Assembly: GCA_937927875.1 (NCBI GenBank)
Contig: CALEYV010000119.1
Span: 1 to 16,366, forward strand
Source: an uncultured Actinomycetes bacterium
Lineage (GTDB): Bacteria; Actinomycetota; Acidimicrobiia; IMCC26256; PALSA-555
DNA: 16,366 nucleotides
Direction: 5' to 3'
The notes under the pieces are model-generated. The model searched no databases, was not told the DNA's origin, and saw only the letters and a program-made list of their open reading frames with translations. Shown one piece after another: positions 1-5,680 of this stretch. The translations under genes and the position numbers were made by a program. The first letter of the stretch is position 1; every line of letters starts with the position of its first letter.

Positions 1-2
1 CC

Positions 3-173
3 TCGGCGTGCTCCGGTGCCGGCGGTGGCGGCGGTTCGAGCTTTGTGGATCCCTCGGGCACGAGCGCAACGATCAGCTCGGGCACACAAGCCGGGAACGG
101 ATCGGTCACGCTGACCTTCGCGTTCGTACCGGTCGCGACGCCGGTGGTTGTCACTCCGCGCTTCACCGGGTAG
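3..173 (+). CDS. C-terminal end of a glycine-rich protein (5' end outside window)
   Basis: An open frame enters from the left edge and ends at TAG 171-173, giving 56 residues. It begins with a Gly-rich run (SGAGGGGGSSFVDPSG) followed by a beta-type segment (GNGSVTLTFAF) and a short Pro/Val tail. This order, GAGGGGGSS(F/Y)VDPS then NG.VT(I/L)T(F/Y), is the usual end of glycine-rich-domain surface proteins in actinobacteria, which are generally secreted or cell-wall exposed. The N-terminal part, including any signal peptide, is outside the window, so the full function cannot be given. A short inverted repeat (175-192) follows the stop. The frame choice rests on the family-like end; other frames here give no recognisable protein. 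Confidence 0.6.
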   Translation, partial: SACSGAGGGGGSSFVDPSGTSATISSGTQAGNGSVTLTFAFVPVATPVVVTPRFTG

Positions 174-174
174 T

Positions 175-192
175 TCGCCGAGCGCACGGCGA
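175..192 (+). terminator. Small inverted repeat after the glycine-rich gene
   Basis: TCGCCG (175-180) pairs with CGGCGA (187-192) over a 6-nt loop, directly after the TAG of the upstream gene. There is no T-tract, so an intrinsic terminator is only a possibility; it could be a chance GC hairpin. Confidence 0.25.
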
Positions 193-209
193 GCGTCACG
201 ACCACTGAC

Positions 210-215
210 TACGAT
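210..215 (+). promoter_or_regulatory. -10 element, TACGAT, probable leaderless start of the DUF3089 gene
   Basis: TACGAT fits the actinobacterial -10 pattern TANNNT and ends 6 nt before the ATG at 222. Transcription would therefore begin at or next to the start codon. No purine-rich ribosome binding site lies in front of this ATG, which agrees with a leaderless transcript. No clear -35 element is visible. Confidence 0.45.
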
Positions 216-221
216 CTTTCG

Positions 222-1334
222 ATGGCGCGCCTCCGGCTCGTCCTCGCGTGCACAGCCACCCTTGGTCTGCTGGCGCTTGTGCCTCCGCCCGCATCCGCCG
301 CGACGAGCACGACGGTCTGGCTATGCCGACCCGGGCTGCGACCGGATCCCTGCGCACCGAGCCTGACCACCACACGGCTGTCGCCGGCCGGCAAGGTGCT
401 CGGCGTCGACCACATCACGGCGACGCCCAACCCGGCGATCGACTGCTTCTACGTCTACCCGACCGTCAGCGACCAGAAGACGCCCAACGCCAGCCTCCAG
501 ATCGACCCTGAAGAGCGGTCGATCGCGCTCTACCAGGCCGCCTACTACTCCCGGTACTGCCGCGTCTTCGCGCCCATGTACCGACAGCTGACGCTGGCCG
601 CGCTCGGCGGCGCGAGCGGCGCCAGCCAGGCCGTCGCGTACGGCGACGTCCGCGACGCCTGGCTCGACTACCTCACGAACTTCAACCACGGTCGGGGCGT
701 CGTGCTGATCGGCCACTCCCAGGGCTCGTTCATGCTGCGCCAGCTGCTCAGCAAGGAGATCGACCCCAACGCCGGGGTCCGGAAGCGGCTCGTCTCGGCG
801 ATCCTGCTCGGCGGCAACGTCACGGTCCGGCAGGGCCAAGGCATCGGCGGGGACTTCCAGCACATCCCGGCCTGTACGGCTGCCACCCAGCTCGGCTGCG
901 TCATCGCCTACTCGACGTTCGACGCGCCACCGCCCGCGAACAGCTTGTTCGGCCATGCCAGCACCGCCGGCCTGCAGGTGCTCTGCACGAATCCAGCCGC
1001 TTTGGGCGGCGGCACCGGGACCCTGAACCCCGTGTTCCCGACCGAGCCCTTCGCTCCCGGCACGACCATTGGGTCGGTGACCGGGCAGGTCGGAGCCTTG
1101 CCCACTGCGAGCACACCGTGGATCGAGTCCACGGGCAGCTACACGGCGGAGTGCTCGTCCACCCCCACCGCAGATGTGCTCGAGATCACCGCCCAGGGTG
1201 GAGCACCGACGCTCAAGGCGGTGCCCGATCCGAGCTGGGGTTTGCACCTCGTGGACGCGAACATCGCGCTCGGGAACCTGACTGCCCTCGTGCACACCGA
1301 AGCGAACGCGTACGCGGGTCACCACCGGATGTAG
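222..1334 (+). CDS. Secreted DUF3089 family alpha/beta hydrolase (lipase/esterase-like)
   Basis: This 370-residue protein has a signal peptide: basic start, hydrophobic core at about 6-20 and a PASA-A cleavage region near 26. The mature start carries the family-typical WLCRPG and DPC motifs, then FYVYPTVS near residues 76-83. The nucleophile elbow is GHSQG at 164-168, with Ser166 the likely nucleophile. His342, in WGLHLVD, is the best candidate for the catalytic His. These are hallmarks of DUF3089 (PF11288), exported serine hydrolases without a firmly assigned substrate; esterase activity on lipids or other esters outside the membrane is inferred. Several Cys residues in the mature part could form disulfides. 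The gene converges on the next hydrolase with only 13 bases between stops. The ATG at 222 is chosen because the signal peptide begins there. Confidence 0.88.
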   Translation: MARLRLVLACTATLGLLALVPPPASAATSTTVWLCRPGLRPDPCAPSLTTTRLSPAGKVLGVDHITATPNPAIDCFYVYPTVSDQKTPNASLQIDPEERSIALYQAAYYSRYCRVFAPMYRQLTLAALGGASGASQAVAYGDVRDAWLDYLTNFNHGRGVVLIGHSQGSFMLRQLLSKEIDPNAGVRKRLVSAILLGGNVTVRQGQGIGGDFQHIPACTAATQLGCVIAYSTFDAPPPANSLFGHASTAGLQVLCTNPAALGGGTGTLNPVFPTEPFAPGTTIGSVTGQVGALPTASTPWIESTGSYTAECSSTPTADVLEITAQGGAPTLKAVPDPSWGLHLVDANIALGNLTALVHTEANAYAGHHRM

Positions 1335-1347
1335 GCACGCGAGGCTC

Positions 1348-2058
1348 CTATCGACGGCGATTGGCGGTGCTGGCGCGCTCGATCCGGTATGACTCGAGCC
1401 GCTCGGCGAGCTCGGCCGGCTGGCTGAGCGCGGGCAGGTGGCCGCTCTCGATCTCGTCGGGAACGATGCCCAACCGCTCCCGGACGACCCGGCGCTGGAA
1501 GTCGGCCGGGAAGAGGCGGTCGTTGGTGCACAGCAGGAATCGGGTCGGGACGTTCGGCCAGGCGGGGAGCGGCCACGGCGTCGCGAACGGGGTGCCGGAC
1601 TGCGCCCGCACGTGCACGGCCGACTCCGCCGCCACCGCCGACGGGACGTCGTGTAGGAACGTGACCACCGGGTCGAAGTCGCCGTCGGTCGGACGGCCGT
1701 CGCGCTCGTCCTGCTCGCGCTTCGCCCGCTCGTGACCCGTGTTCGTCCACCACGCTCCGGGCGACTCACCGGGACTCGGCACCATCGCCGCCACCAGCAC
1801 CAAGAGGTCGACCGGCACGTGGTCGCACAGGAGCGGAGCCGTGAAGGCACCCATCGACTGCGCGACGACCACCAGCTCCCGGCGGTTACCGATCGCGTCG
1901 AGCACTGTGTCCCGGTACTCGAGCAGCCCGGCCGAATCGTCGTCGCAGGGCAGGTCGGGCGCGACGACGTCGTGCCCGCGGCGCTCCAGCTCGGGACGGA
2001 CCCGGTGCCAGTACCAGGAGTCCGACCCGGCGCCGTGGATGAGCACGTAGGTCGCCAT
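1348..2058 (-). CDS. Alpha/beta hydrolase (EstC/MES-HNL-like esterase family)
   Basis: This 236-residue protein is a compact alpha/beta hydrolase without signal peptide or membrane segments. It opens with a strand and the oxyanion loop HGAGSDSWYW (8-17), as in the small esterases related to plant methylesterases and hydroxynitrile lyases. The nucleophile elbow is AQSMG (66-70), so Ser68 is the nucleophile and the first Gly of GxSxG is replaced by Ala, a common change in this branch. Asp180 (in TND) and His207 (in SGHLP) complete a plausible triad. The substrate is unknown. The gene diverges from the DGPF/sigma operon; the 201-base gap holds both promoters. A GGGGGAGG stretch lies upstream of the ATG but about 14 nt away, so the ribosome binding site is not ideal. 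Confidence 0.85.
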   Translation of the reverse strand: MATYVLIHGAGSDSWYWHRVRPELERRGHDVVAPDLPCDDDSAGLLEYRDTVLDAIGNRRELVVVAQSMGAFTAPLLCDHVPVDLLVLVAAMVPSPGESPGAWWTNTGHERAKREQDERDGRPTDGDFDPVVTFLHDVPSAVAAESAVHVRAQSGTPFATPWPLPAWPNVPTRFLLCTNDRLFPADFQRRVVRERLGIVPDEIESGHLPALSQPAELAERLESYRIERASTANRRR

Positions 2059-2180
2059 GTCGAGAGTCTTCGCCTCCCCCGTGTCGCTTCGCTGCCACTC
2101 TGACGTCGCCGGCAGCCCAGACTCATCGACCCGGCGGCGGCTCCAAGGCGCTGACCGGCTCGGATGTCCGATTTGGGCGA

Positions 2181-2208
2181 TGTCGAGAACCCAGCGCCGG
2201 CGGCGACC
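2181..2208 (+). promoter_or_regulatory. ECF42-type promoter of the DGPF-sigma operon
   Basis: TGTCGA at 2181-2186 is followed, after exactly 17 nt, by CGACC at 2204-2208. This matches the promoter motif I recall as reported for ECF42 sigma factors (TGTCGA at -35, CGA/TC at -10). It sits 52 bases before the start codon of the DGPF gene, whose operon encodes an ECF42 sigma factor. Direct autoregulation is therefore likely. The motif positions are read from the sequence; use by this sigma factor is inferred. Confidence 0.6.
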
Positions 2209-2217
2209 ACCGGGTGA

Positions 2218-2238
2218 GCGGCGTCAGGGAGACGCCGC
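2218..2238 (+). promoter_or_regulatory. Hairpin in the 5' untranslated region of the DGPF-sigma operon
   Basis: GCGGCGTC (2218-2225) and GACGCCGC (2231-2238) form a perfect 8-bp stem with a 5-nt loop. It lies about 10 nt after the predicted -10 element, so it would be at the very 5' end of the transcript. It ends 8 nt before the GGAAGGA ribosome binding site (2246-2252). It may stabilise the mRNA or tune translation; no known riboswitch is recognised. Confidence 0.35.
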
Positions 2239-2259
2239 CGGACCCGGAAGGATGACGAG

Positions 2260-2661
2260 ATGCGATTCATGCTGCTGCAGAGCTATGGAGAGGTCGGCTC
2301 GGGCTGCGCGCCGATGACGGAGTGGGCGCCCGAGGACGTGCAGGCCCACATCGAGTTCCAGCACGTCCTGAACCGGGAGCTCGCCGAGCGCGGTGAGCTC
2401 GTCGACGCCCAGGGGCTGACCGGGCCCGACCAGGCGAAGGTTGTGGTGTCCGACGGCACCCGGGCGCCGGTGATCACCGACGGCCCCTACCCGGAGTCGA
2501 AGGAGCTGCTCGCCGGCTACCGGATGGTCGACGTCGACACCGTCGAGCGGGCGCTGGAGATCGCGGCGCGGGCGTCGGCGGCGCCGGGCCCGAACGGCGT
2601 GCCGATCCAACAGCCGATCGAGGTCCGTGAGGTCCTGAGCGCGCCCGACCCGGTGGAGTGA
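2260..2661 (+). CDS. DGPF-domain / YCII-related protein
   Basis: This 133-residue protein belongs to the DGPF (YCII-related, PF03795) family, small ferredoxin-like-fold proteins of unknown biochemical activity. It starts with MRFMLL and carries the signature as ITDGPYPESKE, with DGPY at residues 74-77 (Phe to Tyr variant), then a GYRMVDVD strand and a helix with ERALEIAA. Length is normal for the family. A GGAAGGA ribosome binding site lies 7 nt before the ATG. The stop overlaps the GTG of the sigma gene by 4 bases, so the pair is translationally coupled. DGPF genes are the standard partners and targets of ECF42 sigma factors, which fits this context and the TGTCGA promoter upstream. Confidence 0.9.
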   Translation: MRFMLLQSYGEVGSGCAPMTEWAPEDVQAHIEFQHVLNRELAERGELVDAQGLTGPDQAKVVVSDGTRAPVITDGPYPESKELLAGYRMVDVDTVERALEIAARASAAPGPNGVPIQQPIEVREVLSAPDPVE

Positions 2662-3908
2662 CGAGCGCCGCCGAGACCGAGGGCCTGCTGCGCGAGCTGG
2701 CGCCGCAGGTCCTCGGCGCGCTCGTCCGCCGGTCCCGCGACTTCGACCACGCCGAGGACGCGGTGCAGGAGGCGCTGCTCGCCGCGGCGACGGCGTGGCC
2801 CCGCGAGGGGATGCCGGACCAGCCGCGGGCGTGGCTCGTCCAGGTGGCCTCCCGTCGTCTCGCCGACATGTACCGGCGCGAGGCTCGCCGACGCCGACGC
2901 GAGGAACGGGCCGTGGCGGCGTCGCCTGCCGATCCCGACCCCGCCCCCGGCCGCGACGACACCCTCATCCTCATGTTCATGTGCTGCCACCCGTCGCTGG
3001 CGCCGACGGCGGCCATCCCGCTGACGCTCCGGGCGGTCGGCGGGCTCACCACCCGGGAGATCGCGGCCGCGTTCCTCGTGCCCGAAGCGACGATGGCCCA
3101 GCGGATCAGCCGGGCGAAGGCGGCCGTGAAGGCCTCGGGCGAGACGTTCGCGCTGCCGGCCGACGCCGAGCGCCCTGAACGGCTGCGGTCGGTGCTGCAC
3201 GTCCTCTACCTCCTCTTCAACGAGGGCTACGCGACCAGCAGCGGACCCGACCTGGCCCGCACTGACCTGTCCGTGGAGGCCATCCGCCTCGCCCGCGGCG
3301 TCCACGACGCGCTGCCCGACGACCCCGAGGTCACCGGGCTCCTGGCCCTCATGCTCCTCACCGACGCCCGCCGGCCGGCCCGGGCCGGCGTCGACGGCGA
3401 GCTCGTCCCGCTCGACGAGCAGGACCGGGCCCGCTGGGACCGGGGGCTCATCGCGGAGGGCGTCGCCCTCATCACTGGCGCGCTCCGGCGGGGCCAGGTC
3501 GGCGAGTATCAGCTGCAGGCGGCGGTCGCGGCCGTCCACGACCAGGCGCCCAGCTACGCCGAGACCGAGTGGCCCGAGATCCTCGCCCTCTACCGGCTGC
3601 TCGAGCGCATGACCGCCAACCCGATGGTGAGCCTCAACCGGGCCGTGGCCGAGGCGATGGTCCATGGCCCCGACGCCGGGCTCGCGATCCTCGACACGCT
3701 TGCCGACCGCCTGGGCGATCACCACCGCGTCCACGCGGTGCGGGGCCACCTCCTCGAGCAGGCCGGCCAGGCGCCGGCCGCAATGGCCGAGTTTCGAGCC
3801 GCGGCCAGCCGGGCCCCGAACCCCCGCGAGCAGCAGTATCTGACCAAGCAGGCGGCCCGGCTCTCGACCGAGCGGGCCGGTGACGGCCCGGTCCAGTCGG
3901 ACCGATGA
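2658..3908 (+). CDS. ECF42-type RNA polymerase sigma factor with C-terminal extension
   Basis: This 416-residue protein is an ECF sigma factor about twice the usual length. Sigma region 2 spans about 10-75, with the FDHAEDAVQEAL and PRAWL motifs. Sigma region 4 spans about 110-160, with a helix-turn-helix around LTTREIAAAFLVPEATMAQRISRAK. The DUF6596-type segment with VLYLLFNEGY follows near residues 180-195. The last 200 residues are helical and TPR-like (NPMVSLNRAVA, HAVRGHLLEQAG, A..AEFRAA), as in the ECF42 group. No anti-sigma gene is present; in this group the C-terminal extension is thought to take part in control. The GTG start at 2658 overlaps the DGPF stop (GTGA). A TGTCGA/CGAC promoter upstream suggests autoregulation. 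Confidence 0.92.
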   Translation: MTSAAETEGLLRELAPQVLGALVRRSRDFDHAEDAVQEALLAAATAWPREGMPDQPRAWLVQVASRRLADMYRREARRRRREERAVAASPADPDPAPGRDDTLILMFMCCHPSLAPTAAIPLTLRAVGGLTTREIAAAFLVPEATMAQRISRAKAAVKASGETFALPADAERPERLRSVLHVLYLLFNEGYATSSGPDLARTDLSVEAIRLARGVHDALPDDPEVTGLLALMLLTDARRPARAGVDGELVPLDEQDRARWDRGLIAEGVALITGALRRGQVGEYQLQAAVAAVHDQAPSYAETEWPEILALYRLLERMTANPMVSLNRAVAEAMVHGPDAGLAILDTLADRLGDHHRVHAVRGHLLEQAGQAPAAMAEFRAAASRAPNPREQQYLTKQAARLSTERAGDGPVQSDR

Positions 3909-3974
3909 GTTCCGGGCCGGCCCGTCGTCGGAAGCCCCGCATCACCCGCACCGAGTCCCCACAAAGGAGCACCC

Positions 3975-4001
3975 ATGCCCACGCGTGACACGGCGAGCTG
4001 A
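3975..4001 (+). other. 8-codon ORF MPTRDTAS with strong ribosome binding site, possible gene-start relic
   Basis: AAAGGAG at 3963-3969 is 5 nt before ATG at 3975; the frame reads MPTRDTAS and stops at TGA 3999-4001. This is the best ribosome binding site in the region, yet it serves only eight codons. From memory, MPTRDTA-type starts occur in glyoxalase/VOC-family proteins, which also occur near sigma/DGPF cassettes. One reading is therefore the truncated 5' end of a lost third operon gene. Alternatives are a leader peptide ahead of the hairpin at 4035-4063 or a chance match. No continuation of a VOC protein was found in any forward frame downstream. Confidence 0.35.
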
Positions 4002-4034
4002 GCGCTCGCCCCGCCGGCGCGCCGGCTCACCACG

Positions 4035-4073
4035 GCGCGGGCCCGAACGACGGGGGCCCGCGCTGGCGGTTTT
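4035..4073 (+). terminator. Probable intrinsic terminator of the DGPF-sigma operon
   Basis: GCGCGGGCCC (4035-4044) pairs perfectly with GGGCCCGCGC (4054-4063) over a 9-nt loop, followed by TGGCGG and TTTT (4070-4073). The 10-bp GC stem is strong; the T run is short, as is common at high GC. It lies 126 bases after the sigma stop and just after the 8-codon ORF, so it could also act as an attenuator. Confidence 0.5.
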
Positions 4074-4105
4074 GCGATCCGGCCCGGCTCGGCGGCCCAG
4101 GTCTC

Positions 4106-4129
4106 CGTCCGACGCGTCATCGTCGGACG
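4106..4129 (+). promoter_or_regulatory. 9-bp inverted repeat upstream of the crotonase gene
   Basis: CGTCCGACG (4106-4114) and CGTCGGACG (4121-4129) are perfect inverted arms around a 6-nt centre, 46 bases before the crotonase ATG. The spacing fits either an operator for a dimeric regulator or an RNA hairpin in the leader. No regulator gene is adjacent, so the binding partner is unknown. Confidence 0.35.
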
Positions 4130-4175
4130 CGGCAGGATCGGCGGGCTCGACGACGCGGGGATAGGAGCCAGCAGC

Positions 4176-4871
4176 ATGGAAACGCTCGTCACCTACCAGC
4201 TCGACGGCTCGGTCGCCACGGCCACGATGGACGACGGCAAGGTCAACGTGCTCTCGGTCGCGATGCTGGCCGAGATCAACGCCGCCCTCGACCAGGCCGA
4301 GACCGACGCGGCCGTCCTCGTGCTGAGCGGTCGCCCCGGTCTCTTCTCCGCCGGCTTCGACCTGGCCACGCTCCGCGGCGGAGGGTCCGACGCCGCGACG
4401 ATGCTCCGGGCCGGCTTCGAGCTGTCGGAGCGGATGCTGTCGTTCCCGCGGCCCCTGGTCATCGCCTGCACCGGCCACGCGATCGCGATGGCGGTCTTCC
4501 TGCTGCTCTCCGGCGACTACCGGATCGGCGCCGCGGGGCCGTACAAGATCCAGGCCAACGAGGTCGCGATCGGGCTCCCGATGCCGGTGACCGCGGTCGA
4601 GATCTCCCGCCAGCGGCTGACACCGGCCGCGTTCAACCGGGCGGTGATCCTCGCCGAGGCGTTCGCTCCGAACGAGGACGCCGTCGCTGCCGGGTTCCTC
4701 GACCGGGTGGTGCCGGCCGACGAGCTCGCCGAGGCCGCGCACAGCACCGCCGCGACCCTGACCGGCCTCGACATGGACGCCCACGCGGCCAGCAAGCTGC
4801 GGGCCCGCGACCCCGCGCTCCGGGCCATCCGGGCCGGGATCGAGGCCGACCGCGGGGGCTTCGCGCGGTGA
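4176..4871 (+). CDS. Crotonase-fold (enoyl-CoA hydratase/isomerase family) protein
   Basis: This 231-residue protein has the crotonase fold and acts on acyl-CoA thioesters by family. FSAGFDL (57-63) supplies the first oxyanion-hole segment. The second segment, usually GxxxGGG, is GHAIAMA (100-106), so the Gly cluster is replaced by Ala-Met-Ala. At the position of rat crotonase Glu144 there is Phe108 by hand alignment. Glu129, in ANEVAIGLPMP, matches Glu164. A protein with only the second Glu is unlikely to be a standard hydratase; an isomerase-like or other thioester reaction is more plausible. It is slightly short for the family. Start: AGGAG (4163-4167), 8 nt before the ATG. It ends 13 bases from the convergent mycothiol-type gene. 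Confidence 0.85.
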   Translation: METLVTYQLDGSVATATMDDGKVNVLSVAMLAEINAALDQAETDAAVLVLSGRPGLFSAGFDLATLRGGGSDAATMLRAGFELSERMLSFPRPLVIACTGHAIAMAVFLLLSGDYRIGAAGPYKIQANEVAIGLPMPVTAVEISRQRLTPAAFNRAVILAEAFAPNEDAVAAGFLDRVVPADELAEAAHSTAATLTGLDMDAHAASKLRARDPALRAIRAGIEADRGGFAR

Positions 4872-4884
4872 GCCAGCGCGACCG

Positions 4885-5514
4885 TTAGGGCATCCGCTCC
4901 CGCATCATCGCGACGCCGTCACCCGACAGATCAGCGAGCCCGGCCTGGCGGCCAGTGACCGCCATCACGAGCGCGATGGCGGGACCGCTGACCTCGGGGC
5001 CACTGCCGGCCGACCAATCGGCATCGGTCGCCCGCAACGTCAGGCCGGCTGCCCGCTTCTTGCCCCCGACGATCAGGTTCGACTTCCGATAGAAGTCGAG
5101 CGTCCGGGTTGCGGCCTCGGGCGAGTACGCGTGCTTGATGCCGAGCGGCCGCCGGATGTCCTCGGCGTGTACGAGCGTCTCGCCGAGCCACGAGTCGACC
5201 GGGCCCGGCGGGTGCTTCCGCGAATCGCCGACGGCGACGAAACGCGCCAGCGTGTCGGCCGGCGTGCCCTCGTTCTGCTTCTCGATGTCCTTGTCCTGGA
5301 GCTTCGTGAAGCTGAAGCCGCTTCCGATGAGGCTGGCGAAGAACTTCCCGGGCGTCATCTCGGCGGTCGAGGTCATGTGCCCGACTACGTCGCGTACCGC
5401 CCAGCCGTCGCACAGCGAAGCGGTCTTCCACTGCTCGTCGGTGAGCGATCCGAGGTCGGCGGCCAGCGCCTTGCGCTCGCTCGAGATCATCGACCACACG
5501 TCGGAGCTCGCCAT
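4885..5514 (-). CDS. Maleylpyruvate isomerase family mycothiol-dependent enzyme (DinB-like)
   Basis: This 209-residue cytoplasmic protein has the N-terminal MDMPI/DinB-like four-helix fold. The SLTDEQW and CDGWAVRDVVGHM motifs contain His46. The third helix carries GETLVHAEDIRRPLG with Glu112 and His116. His46, Glu112 and His116 match the His / Glu-x3-His metal site of maleylpyruvate isomerase. The family uses mycothiol or related thiols, supporting an actinobacterial host; the substrate is not known, and many members are not maleylpyruvate isomerases. The frame is open much further upstream, but the ATG at 5514 is preferred because the domain begins there and GGGGGGA lies just upstream. The gene is convergent with the crotonase gene and 166 bases downstream of the transporter stop. 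Confidence 0.85.
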   Translation of the reverse strand: MASSDVWSMISSERKALAADLGSLTDEQWKTASLCDGWAVRDVVGHMTSTAEMTPGKFFASLIGSGFSFTKLQDKDIEKQNEGTPADTLARFVAVGDSRKHPPGPVDSWLGETLVHAEDIRRPLGIKHAYSPEAATRTLDFYRKSNLIVGGKKRAAGLTLRATDADWSAGSGPEVSGPAIALVMAVTGRQAGLADLSGDGVAMMRERMP

Positions 5515-5587
5515 GTGTCCCCCCAAGTCGTCCACGGGCGTCGGCGACCCGATCCGGGCCACCCACCCCGTTCTACGTCGATCCACC

Positions 5588-5623
5588 GGCACGGGATTGC
5601 GCGTGCCAGACCGGCATTCTGGC
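5588..5623 (-). other. Two adjacent inverted repeats between transporter and MDMPI-type gene
   Basis: GGCACG (5588-5593) pairs with CGTGCC (5602-5607), and GCCAGA (5605-5610) pairs with TCTGGC (5618-5623); the two hairpins share bases and would be mutually exclusive. They lie 58-93 bases after the transporter stop on its strand and about 75-110 bases upstream of the MDMPI-type start. They could end transporter transcription or regulate the next gene. There is no T-tract. Confidence 0.25.
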
Positions 5624-5680
5624 CCAGCCGGGCAGCCGGCGCCTTCGACGGCGTGGCTCTCGGTGTCGTCGCGCGTCGCC

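Noticed and set aside
2058..2063. A second TGTCGA beside the alpha/beta hydrolase start
   Set aside because: It lies on the plus strand, and no CGA-type -10 element is found at 17 nt, so it is not a convincing ECF42 promoter.
321..2270. Minus-strand ORF of 649 codons over the two hydrolases
   Set aside because: Both underlying frames carry clear hydrolase motifs; this ORF is Arg/Ser-rich without any domain.
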